Of a DNA stretch of 5,686 nucleotides, positions 1-5,059 are shown piece by piece. Below the pieces are notes generated by a model. It worked only from the letters and a program-made list of their open reading frames with translations, was not told the origin of the DNA and did not search any database. The translations under genes and the position numbers were made by a program. The stretch is from Ignavibacteriota bacterium. Lineage in GTDB: Bacteria; Bacteroidota; Ignavibacteria; UBA10030; UBA6906. Position 1 is the first letter of the stretch. Each line of letters opens with the position of its first letter. Location of the stretch: the NCBI GenBank assembly GCA_016209805.1, contig JACQVJ010000139.1:1-5686 (forward strand). Direction: 5' to 3'.

Positions 1-566
1 CCCCCTTCAGGATTGAGCCAGACTCCACCCCCTCTTGCCCTCCAGAGTTGACGAACAGTTCCCTTGGTGGGCAACTTCGTGAACCGTCTCAGTGTCCCGC
101 GATTATACAGCCACAACAGCGAATCAGTTTGAATCAAAAGCGAGTCACGTCCAAAGGGGATACACGATACGACATTCCTTACGGGGATTTCTCGAAAGCC
201 CGTTGTAGTTACACGAAAGGTTTTCTTTCCCATCGTAACAAGCAGACTATCACTTAAATCAGCGACTATCGAGAGGGGAGCACCCGCAGGAAATCCAGTC
301 GATGAACCAACCGGAATCCATTGGTATCCGTCATACCACGCTATTCCGGCAGTTGTTGCAACCCATACGGTTCCGTCGTTCGTCTCAACAACGGAGAAAA
401 CAAAATTCGACGGCAGGCCCGACTCAGTTGTGAATAACACCCAACGCCACTCCTCGTCAAACGAATACATCTCACCATGCGATTCCGATGGCAAGATCAT
501 GTGGATGAGTAGAAGAGTTAGCGCGATCCACATGCGATTACAATACTTCAGACGTAGTGGTTCCAT
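1..566 (-). CDS. Exported two-component-regulator-propeller (Reg_prop) protein, N-terminal part, runs off left edge
   Basis: The frame stays open from an ATG at 566 to the window edge: 188 codons and no stop, so the C-terminus is missing. Residues 1-31 form a signal peptide or signal anchor: a basic start (R5, K7, R11), a hydrophobic core WIALTLLLIHMIL at 13-25, and a polar PSESHG end. The mature part begins with a Reg_prop-type blade. TTESGLPSN (46-54) is followed by a DGTVWVATTAGIAWYDG stretch (64-80), matching the usual 'GLPSN...D.dG.lW.gT..Gl..yDG' pattern. Further blade-like strands follow, including DSLLIQTDSLLWLYN. In known proteins such periplasmic propellers precede a Y_Y_Y domain and a transmembrane helix, then a histidine kinase, GGDEF, SpoIIE or LuxR output. 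The output domain here lies outside the window, so the exact role is unknown. M12 (position 533) is an alternative start, but M1 gives the better basic n-region. The gene diverges from the PilM-like gene. Confidence 0.82.
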   Translation of the reverse strand, partial: MEPLRLKYCNRMWIALTLLLIHMILPSESHGEMYSFDEEWRWVLFTTESGLPSNFVFSVVETNDGTVWVATTAGIAWYDGYQWIPVGSSTGFPAGAPLSIVADLSDSLLVTMGKKTFRVTTTGFREIPVRNVVSCIPFGRDSLLIQTDSLLWLYNRGTLRRFTKLPTKGTVRQLWRARGGGVWLNPEG

Positions 567-676
567 CTCGTCGTTCTTTGGTGTTGCACGACTTTCAGTG
601 ACTTCTGGTTTGCGGAACACGATTGTGTCGATGATGTAATCACTGCGACGCGTCGAGGAAGAAAATCTGCCGGGGT

Positions 677-705
677 ATGGTATGCCAAAGAACATTCAAA
701 GTCAA
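677..705 (-). promoter_or_regulatory. Candidate sigma70-type promoter for the propeller gene
   Basis: On the minus strand TTGACT (705-700) is followed by a 17-nt spacer and TACCAT (682-677), matching five of six and four of six consensus bases. Initiation near 670 would give a leader of about 100 nt before the ATG at 566. This is a motif match only. If the host uses the Bacteroidetes -33/-7 consensus it may not be functional. Confidence 0.4.
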
Positions 706-725
706 TGACGAGCGCGGCAGTTTTC

Positions 726-754
726 TTGATTAACTCGCTCATTTTTAGCATATT
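726..754 (+). promoter_or_regulatory. Candidate sigma70-type promoter for the pilM-like/rsmD/coaD operon
   Basis: TTGATT (726-731), a 17-nt spacer and CATATT (749-754) each match four of six consensus bases. Initiation near 761 would leave a leader of about 100 nt before the start at 862. Its -35 box lies 20 bp from the -35 box of the opposite promoter, a back-to-back arrangement. The individual boxes are only fair matches. Confidence 0.33.
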
Positions 755-848
755 CGTCACGTCATGATCACCTGGAATCGCTTCCTTCACAGTACGTCTT
801 GTCGGACTCATTCCTGTGTCTGCTCCAAGAGCACTTTTCAGCATTTGT

Positions 849-853
849 AAGAG
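849..853 (+). promoter_or_regulatory. Ribosome binding site selecting the pilM-like start at 862
   Basis: AAGAG lies 8 nt upstream of the ATG at 862. It supports that start over the in-frame ATG at 799, which would add 21 residues unlike any PilM N-terminus. Confidence 0.45.
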
Positions 854-861
854 TTCAGCGC

Positions 862-1761
862 ATGCCGGTAAAACGGTTCATACTGGGATTGAGCCTGAGT
901 AGCAAAACAGTACAGGCAGTAGAGATTGAGCAGGACGGTATATCGAATACGCTTCTATCTTTGGGCGAATGGGAGAATACTCTCTTTACAGGGCCAAAGG
1001 AAAACGGTGACGGGGCTGACCGATTCATGGAACATCTATCGCACTTCATTAGTACCTACCGTGTCCGCGCCAAACACGTCGGCGTAACGCTTGATACATC
1101 ATTCCTGTTTCTAAACACTCTCCCCCTGGATGCTGGTCTCTCGCGCAAGGAGATACGTGACCACGTTCAATGGGAACTGAGCATGTACTTCCCCGAGTAT
1201 GCACCGGCAGATTTCGTTACTGATGTTCACGTTCTCTCTCAGGAGAAGACCGAACCATGGAATGAGACCCTCACTGTTGCCGTTCGTCGCCACGATACGA
1301 TAGCGCTTCACAAGACCATTGAGAATCTTGGCCTCGCACTTCAAATACTAGATGTAGACCACTTCAGCGCTGACACCGCACTCCGGAGCAACTACCCTGA
1401 CAAATCGAAAAAGTATATAGCCCTCATTGGAGTGAAAGAGAATAGACTCGACGTCAGCCTGATCAGGTGCGGCAACCTGGAGGATTACTCGTACTTCACA
1501 ATCCGTGATGACCAGGAAATCGTGGACCAAATCGGGACCCTTTCGCGGGAGACGAGGGGACTTCACTCCATAACTGCATATGGCTCCCATCTGAACAACC
1601 AACTCCTCAGCCGCATTCGAAGCGAATCAAGCCTTCTTGTTGAGGCCTTAAACCCCTTGCGGCACGTTCGCGTTGCCGATTCGCTTCGCATTGCAAATAA
1701 CCTCAGCACCCCGTTCTATCATTTCACGTCGGCGGTTGGCGTTGCACTCCGAAGGGATTGA
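862..1761 (+). CDS. PilM/GspL-like actin-fold protein with degenerate nucleotide-binding motifs
   Basis: This 299-residue protein resembles the PilM/FtsA actin-like superfamily. PilM is a cytoplasmic protein that binds the PilN tail and links the type IV pilus motor to the inner-membrane alignment complex. The start LGLSLSSKTVQAVEIEQDG (8-26) corresponds to the phosphate-1 strand-loop-strand. LSRKEIRDHVQWEL followed by YFPEYAPADFV matches the PilM 'ei..ei...iP...d.v' helix region. LGLALQILDVDHFSADTAL matches the 'aGL....vD...fAl.ra' segment, and the C-terminus NPLRHVRV...SAVGVALRRD matches the family's closing helix and 'GLALR'. The acidic residues expected in the phosphate loops are missing: S11 stands where DIG has Asp, and L188 where the second loop has Asp. 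The usual GG near the adenosine site reads YGSH. At 299 residues it is shorter than typical PilM (about 350). No pilN, pilO or pilQ follows. It is the first gene of the operon, 37 nt before rsmD. The superfamily is fairly sure; the exact role is not. Confidence 0.75.
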   Translation: MPVKRFILGLSLSSKTVQAVEIEQDGISNTLLSLGEWENTLFTGPKENGDGADRFMEHLSHFISTYRVRAKHVGVTLDTSFLFLNTLPLDAGLSRKEIRDHVQWELSMYFPEYAPADFVTDVHVLSQEKTEPWNETLTVAVRRHDTIALHKTIENLGLALQILDVDHFSADTALRSNYPDKSKKYIALIGVKENRLDVSLIRCGNLEDYSYFTIRDDQEIVDQIGTLSRETRGLHSITAYGSHLNNQLLSRIRSESSLLVEALNPLRHVRVADSLRIANNLSTPFYHFTSAVGVALRRD

Positions 1762-1798
1762 CAAGCATGCATTACCGGAAAGCACTATATTTCAAACA

Positions 1799-2350
1799 AT
1801 GCGGGTAATCAGCGGACGGTACAAAGGAAGAAATCTGACGACTGTCAGGGATCTTTCCGTTCGACCGGCAACGGATCGGGTGAAGCAGACTCTCTTCGAT
1901 ATGTTGGCTACCAGAATCGAGCTGGAAGGAGCCTCGGTCCTTGATCTGTTTGCCGGGAGTGGCAACCTCGGCATCGAAGCATTGAGCAGAGGCGCTCGGT
2001 GCGCGACGTTTGTTGAAGACAACAGCGATGCGGTTGAACGTATCGAGCGCAACTTGCGGGCACTGGGATGCGAGTCCCAAACAGAGATTCATGAAACAGA
2101 TGTTCTCTCGTTCATCAAACACGCCAGTGAATCGTACGATCTGATATTCGCCGATCCGCCGTATGCATACGCTCAAGTAAAGTCGTTGCCGGCGCTGATT
2201 GTCACGTTCCAGTTGCTTCGACCTCAAGGCTATTTGTTGATTGAACATACGCAGGACCTTCATTTTGAGACTACTCCCCTATATCTTGCCGGGCCGGAAA
2301 AAAAGTTCGGCAGAACCGTGGTCACATTTTTTCGACCAATAACATCATAA
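1799..2350 (+). CDS. rsmD: RsmD, 16S rRNA (guanine966-N2)-methyltransferase
   Basis: RsmD transfers a methyl group from S-adenosylmethionine to N2 of G966 of 16S rRNA in the small ribosomal subunit, in the cytoplasm. The 183 residues match the usual length of about 190. The RsmD-type start MRVISGRYKGRNL (1-13) is followed by RPATDRVKQTLFDML (22-36). SAM motif I is LDLFAGSGNLGIEALSRGA (48-66). The acidic motif II strand is FVED (71-74), and the catalytic motif IV is DLIFADPPYA, with DPPY at 119-122. The start at 1799 is chosen because it gives the conserved N-terminus. The longer in-frame ATG at 1673 would overlap pilM by 89 nt and add unrelated sequence. No good Shine-Dalgarno lies at usable spacing (GGAAAG ends 16 nt upstream), so initiation may rely on coupling to pilM or on an A/T-rich leader. 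coaD starts 10 nt after its stop. Confidence 0.93.
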   Translation: MRVISGRYKGRNLTTVRDLSVRPATDRVKQTLFDMLATRIELEGASVLDLFAGSGNLGIEALSRGARCATFVEDNSDAVERIERNLRALGCESQTEIHETDVLSFIKHASESYDLIFADPPYAYAQVKSLPALIVTFQLLRPQGYLLIEHTQDLHFETTPLYLAGPEKKFGRTVVTFFRPITS

Positions 2351-2360
2351 CCTTGCCACC

Positions 2361-2861
2361 ATGGCCAACCTCATTGCAATCTACCCTGGAACATTCGATC
2401 CGATTACGTACGGTCATATTGACGTGGTGAAACGCGCAGCGCAAATGTTCAGCAAGGTGATTGTAGTTGTCGCACGTAATTCCTCCAAGACGCCACTGTT
2501 TTCTGACGACGAGCGCGTTGCCATGATCAAGGAGGTCTTCAGAAACGACAGGCGAGTTGAGGTGGATGAATTCGACGAACTGCTTGTCGATTACGTCCGA
2601 CACCGCAAGGCTAATGTTGTCATTCGGGGATTGCGCGCCGTGTCGGATTTTGAGTACGAATTCCAAATGGCACTGACAAATAGAAAGCTCGCCCCGCGAA
2701 TCGATACGGTGTTTCTGATGCCCGATGAGAGGTACACATATCTCAATTCGACAATCGTAAGAGAAGTTGCACGACTGGGCGGGGACGTCTCGGAGTTTGT
2801 TCCCAGGAACGTGCAGCGACGGCTGGCAGCAAAGATTCGATCTTCTCGCACGAAACAATAA
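2361..2861 (+). CDS. coaD: Pantetheine-phosphate adenylyltransferase (PPAT)
   Basis: CoaD catalyses the penultimate step of coenzyme A synthesis: ATP plus 4'-phosphopantetheine gives dephospho-CoA plus pyrophosphate, in the cytoplasm. The 166 residues match the family length of about 160. The nucleotidyltransferase signature is intact. YPGTFDPITYGHIDVVKRA (8-26) contains the T/HxGH motif as TYGH, with H19 contacting ATP phosphates. VIRGLRAVSDFEYEFQMA (87-104) holds the substrate-binding R89 and the following ATP-site segment, and N107 follows in the same helix. YTYLNSTIVREVARLGGDVSEFVP (125-148) corresponds to the 'ISST.vRe' loop and closing segment. The gene lies 10 nt after rsmD and 6 nt before the aminotransferase, so co-transcription is very likely. 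No Shine-Dalgarno is visible before its ATG, and translation is probably coupled to rsmD. Confidence 0.96.
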   Translation: MANLIAIYPGTFDPITYGHIDVVKRAAQMFSKVIVVVARNSSKTPLFSDDERVAMIKEVFRNDRRVEVDEFDELLVDYVRHRKANVVIRGLRAVSDFEYEFQMALTNRKLAPRIDTVFLMPDERYTYLNSTIVREVARLGGDVSEFVPRNVQRRLAAKIRSSRTKQ

Positions 2862-2867
2862 TTCCGG

Positions 2868-4061
2868 ATGCTCACCTTATCCCGAAAAGTCCAGGGGGTT
2901 GAAGAATCTCAAACACTCGCTTTGAGCGCGAAAGCGAGGAGCATGAAAGAAGCTGGCGTGGACGTCATCAGTCTGACCGCCGGGGAACCGGATTTCCCGA
3001 CACCGCGCCACGTTAAGGAAGCCGCCATAAAAGCCATCGAGGCGAATTTTACTCACTACACTGCCAACCAGGGAATTCCGGAGCTTCTTGACGCCATTGT
3101 CAAAAAGTTCGGCGAAGATAACGACTTGCATTTCGAGACAAACCAGATTCTTGTTTCTTCTGGAGCGAAACAATCCATCTTCAATGCGCTGCAAGCCATT
3201 TGCAACAAGGGGGACGAAGTGGTTATCATAAGTCCCTTTTGGGTCAGCTATCCTGAGATGGTAAAGCTGGCGGACGCCACACCTGTGATTGTCAAGACGT
3301 GTGCTGACGATGGTTTCAGAGTGGATCGCCGGCGCTTGAGGCAGTCGATTCACCCAAAGACAAAAGCGCTGATCATCAATTCGCCCGGCAATCCAACGGG
3401 AGTCGTGTATACGCGAAGCGAGATGGAGGATATAGCGGCAATTGTGAAAGAGACCGGGATTTTTGTAATCACGGACGAGATTTATGAGAAAGTCATTTAC
3501 GACGGAAGCCGACACTTCAGTTTGGGGTCGATCAAAAGCATCCGTGATCAGGTCATCACAATCAATGGAGTATCCAAGGCCTACGCGATGACAGGATGGA
3601 GGATTGGGTTCATGGGAGGACCGGCGAAGGTGATGGAGGAAGCGGCAAAGGTGCAAAGTCAGGTAACATCGAATCCCAACTCGATCGCACAGAAAGCAAC
3701 CGTGGCGGCTCTCCTCGGTCCCACAAGTGATCTCGAAATGATGGTACGTGAATTCCATCGGAGGCGCGACTTGGTGTACAAGTCTCTCTCATCGATCCCG
3801 TATCTCGGCGTGCAGCCCCCCGGCGGGGCGTTCTATTTTCTTTTTGACATTCAAAAATACTACGGGAAGCGTTTCAAGAACCAGCTGATCAAGAATTCGA
3901 ACGACATGGCGCGGTATCTGTTGGAGCATCATCATGTGGCCCTCGTTCCAGGCGTCGCATTCGGTGCAGATGATTGCCTCCGGATGTCTTATGCCTGTTC
4001 CATGACCGATCTTGAGAAGGGCGTGAACCGTATAAAACAAGGACTGGAGGCGTTGGCATGA
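2868..4061 (+). CDS. Class I (I-gamma type) PLP-dependent aspartate aminotransferase
   Basis: This 397-residue fold-type I aminotransferase resembles aspartate aminotransferases of the Thermus/Rhizobium subgroup. These interconvert aspartate and 2-oxoglutarate with oxaloacetate and glutamate, and some also use prephenate. Visible landmarks are LTAGEPDFPTP (36-46, substrate/N-terminal gate), HYTANQGIPEL, SSGAKQSIFNAL (PLP phosphate region), SPGNPTG with N175, and ITDEIYE with D203 (pyridine nitrogen) and Y206. The Schiff-base lysine is K237 in NGVSKAYAMTGWRIGF, and R372 in LRMSYA binds the substrate alpha-carboxylate. The length and every key residue are intact, so the protein should be active. 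Substrate choice between aspartate and prephenate cannot be read with confidence, so no symbol is given. The ATG at 2868 starts at the expected point, 6 nt after coaD, without a clear ribosome binding site. Its stop overlaps the start of a small ORF as ATGA. Confidence 0.93.
   Translation: MLTLSRKVQGVEESQTLALSAKARSMKEAGVDVISLTAGEPDFPTPRHVKEAAIKAIEANFTHYTANQGIPELLDAIVKKFGEDNDLHFETNQILVSSGAKQSIFNALQAICNKGDEVVIISPFWVSYPEMVKLADATPVIVKTCADDGFRVDRRRLRQSIHPKTKALIINSPGNPTGVVYTRSEMEDIAAIVKETGIFVITDEIYEKVIYDGSRHFSLGSIKSIRDQVITINGVSKAYAMTGWRIGFMGGPAKVMEEAAKVQSQVTSNPNSIAQKATVAALLGPTSDLEMMVREFHRRRDLVYKSLSSIPYLGVQPPGGAFYFLFDIQKYYGKRFKNQLIKNSNDMARYLLEHHHVALVPGVAFGADDCLRMSYACSMTDLEKGVNRIKQGLEALA
4046..4050 (+). 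promoter_or_regulatory. Shine-Dalgarno for the 21-codon ORF
   Basis: GGAGG inside the last codons of the aminotransferase lies 7 nt before the ATG at 4058, an ideal spacing. It encodes part of Leu-Glu-Ala, so it may be coincidental. It is nevertheless the best ribosome-binding site in the operon. Confidence 0.5.
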
Positions 4062-4123
4062 TCGTCAGGGTCCGTGAGAAGAAACCTCTACCGCATCAAC
4101 AACGCTTTGACGGGAGATCCTAA
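4058..4123 (+). CDS. Possible 21-residue small protein or coupling peptide between aminotransferase and fmdB-like gene
   Basis: A 21-codon frame starts at an ATG that overlaps the aminotransferase stop (ATGA, 4058-4061). It ends in a TAA that overlaps the ATG of the zinc-ribbon gene (TAATG, 4121-4125). A GGAGG box sits 7 nt before its start. The peptide begins MIVRVREKKPLPHQQ and is basic and polar, with no signal peptide or membrane segment. I recognise no family. Both overlaps are typical of translational coupling, so the most likely role is to carry ribosomes across the 61-nt gap to the next gene. It could also be a functional micropeptide, or chance. With so few codons the sequence alone cannot prove coding. 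Confidence 0.42.
   Translation: MIVRVREKKPLPHQQRFDGRS
4112..4116 (+). promoter_or_regulatory. Shine-Dalgarno of the fmdB-like gene
   Basis: GGGAG lies 6 nt before the ATG at 4123 and fixes that start. It is inside the 21-codon ORF, so ribosomes translating the ORF would pass over it. Confidence 0.65.
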
Positions 4124-4425
4124 TGCCGACGTATCAATATGTGTGCAAGCAATGTGGTCATGAACTGGAAGAGCTTCAGTCAATCAATGATCCACCATTA
4201 ACGCGGTGTCCGAACTGTAACACTGATGGCCTTGTGCGAGCCATTGGCGCCGGCGGAGGGCTAATTTTCAAAGGGAGCGGATTCTACCTTACCGACTACA
4301 AGAAGGATGGGGGCAAGGGAGAAAAGACAAAAACGAAGAAGGAAGAAAAGAAGCCGGAGGCAAAGGAAGCGAAACCGTCGGATACAAAGGCGTCCGGTTC
4401 CTCATCGGAAAAGAAGACATCGTAA
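4123..4425 (+). CDS. FmdB-family zinc-ribbon protein with lysine-rich tail
   Basis: The first 60 of 100 residues match the FmdB/CxxC regulatory-protein family (putative zinc-ribbon). The start is MPTYQYVCKQCGHELEE, with C8 and C11, and a second knuckle CPNC has C29 and C32; together they would bind one zinc ion. The conserved segment GLIFKGSGFYLTDYK closes the domain. Residues 60-100 are a low-complexity tail rich in Lys, Glu and Ser, probably disordered; such tails are common and variable in this family. The name comes from a protein proposed to regulate formamidase or amidase genes, but the family's real function is poorly established, so no specific role is claimed. It is the last gene of the plus-strand operon, followed by a strong terminator. 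Confidence 0.9.
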   Translation: MPTYQYVCKQCGHELEELQSINDPPLTRCPNCNTDGLVRAIGAGGGLIFKGSGFYLTDYKKDGGKGEKTKTKKEEKKPEAKEAKPSDTKASGSSSEKKTS

Positions 4426-4445
4426 TAATTGGAGAGTCGTACACA

Positions 4446-4482
4446 AAAAAGTCCCGCTGCACGAGAGGCAACGGGACTTTTT
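4446..4482. terminator. Bidirectional rho-independent terminator between convergent operons
   Basis: A hairpin pairs AAAAAGTCCCG (4446-4456) with CGGGACTTTTT (4472-4482). A further TGC/GCA pairing inside, after a C/A mismatch, leaves a 7-nt loop. On the plus strand the GC stem runs into a T tract after the zinc-ribbon gene. On the minus strand the A tract at 4445-4450 becomes a T tract after the secreted-protein gene. It lies in the 84-bp gap between the two convergent stop codons and can serve both directions. Confidence 0.9.
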
Positions 4483-4509
4483 CATTCAACAGACAAGCTC
4501 ACATCGCGG

Positions 4510-4965
4510 TTACTTGTGATCGTGAGTCTCTTCCTTGGCGCCCTTCACCTTCGTTTCCATCCTGGCCTCCTTTATTGAAGCAAGTACCAGGATGTCTCCT
4601 TCCATCTTCCCTGTCACGTCAACCATTATCTCTTTTTCCATCTTTGTATTCTGAACCAGGGCCATTGCCTCCTTGTCGCCTGCTTCATCAAACTTCACCC
4701 ACGTACCGTTGTCATAGAAGAGTCCGTATCCGCTTGCTGCACACGCTTCCTCGAGAGCGCACTCCTTTGTGTGCTTCGCGGCTCGCTCCATAACATTGTT
4801 TTTCTTTGCTATGCCTTTTGCGCACATTGCATCAACAACATAGCCTTTCATTGAGACTGTTTTTGCCGCGGCTTTTGCAGGCTTTTTATCGTCAGTCTTG
4901 GTATCCTGAGCGAACGCAACGATGGCAAAGACGAGCGTTGCAACCAACAACGTGAAGCGCTTCAT
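4510..4965 (-). CDS. Small secreted protein with conserved Cys/His residues (DUF5818-like)
   Basis: This 151-residue protein has a clear signal peptide: MKRF, a hydrophobic core (5-18) and an Ala-X-Ala-type site AFAQ, with cleavage probable after A19. A Lys/Asp/Ala-rich linker (20-36) follows. The core begins KGYVVDAMCAKG (C48) and continues with HTKECALEEACAASGYGLFYDNG (H65, C69, C75). It ends in a beta-rich half, VDVTGKMEGDILVLASIKEA. The general pattern ('G.v.D..C', a His/Cys cluster, then 'v.v.G.v.gd.l.v..i') recalls small periplasmic domains of the DUF5818 kind seen in Acidobacteria and Bacteroidota. That assignment is from memory of the pattern and is tentative. The cysteines could form a disulfide or bind metal, and the C-terminus HDHK adds more possible ligands. 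The location is probably periplasmic. The start is fixed by a good ribosome binding site. It lies 94 bp downstream of lptB on the same strand. Confidence 0.85.
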   Translation of the reverse strand: MKRFTLLVATLVFAIVAFAQDTKTDDKKPAKAAAKTVSMKGYVVDAMCAKGIAKKNNVMERAAKHTKECALEEACAASGYGLFYDNGTWVKFDEAGDKEAMALVQNTKMEKEIMVDVTGKMEGDILVLASIKEARMETKVKGAKEETHDHK

Positions 4966-4973
4966 AGTAATGT

Positions 4974-4978
4974 CTCCT
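4974..4978 (-). promoter_or_regulatory. Shine-Dalgarno of the secreted Cys/His protein
   Basis: On the minus strand AGGAG lies 8 nt before the ATG at 4965 and confirms the start, which also gives a proper signal peptide. The 94-bp gap before lptB shows no convincing terminator and only weak promoter-like boxes, so transcription may continue from lptB. Confidence 0.65.
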
Positions 4979-5059
4979 GATATGAGTATTTGAAATGGGA
5001 TTTAGAGATGTCAGCAATGCCTACAAAACGTCCCCGCATCACGAAAAGTTCCACGACAA

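Noticed and set aside
548..844. 98-codon open frame on the minus strand across the divergent intergenic region
   Set aside because: Its end overlaps the start of the propeller gene in another frame. The peptide shows no family motif, and the region holds better promoter candidates for both flanking genes.
799..861. 21-residue N-terminal extension of the PilM-like protein
   Set aside because: The family pattern begins at MPVKRFILGL. The ATG at 862 has an AAGAG box and the one at 799 has none.
1673..1798. Longer rsmD start overlapping pilM
   Set aside because: The 42 added residues are the pilM 3' end read in another frame. Conserved RsmD sequence begins exactly at the ATG at 1799.
2355..2364. 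Perfect Kozak-like GCCACCATGG at the coaD start
   Set aside because: The gene is plainly bacterial, in an operon with 6-10 nt gaps and no eukaryotic features, so the match is coincidental.
2322..2858. 178-codon minus-strand frame opposite coaD, and a 293-codon one (2877-3758) opposite the aminotransferase
   Set aside because: Both lie entirely antisense to intact, well-recognised genes and show no domain pattern. They are shadow frames.
4966..5059. Possible promoter (TTGCTG, 18-nt spacer, TCAAAT on the minus strand) or terminator between lptB and the secreted-protein gene
   Set aside because: The boxes are weak matches, and I found no stable hairpin with a T tract, so neither can be supported.
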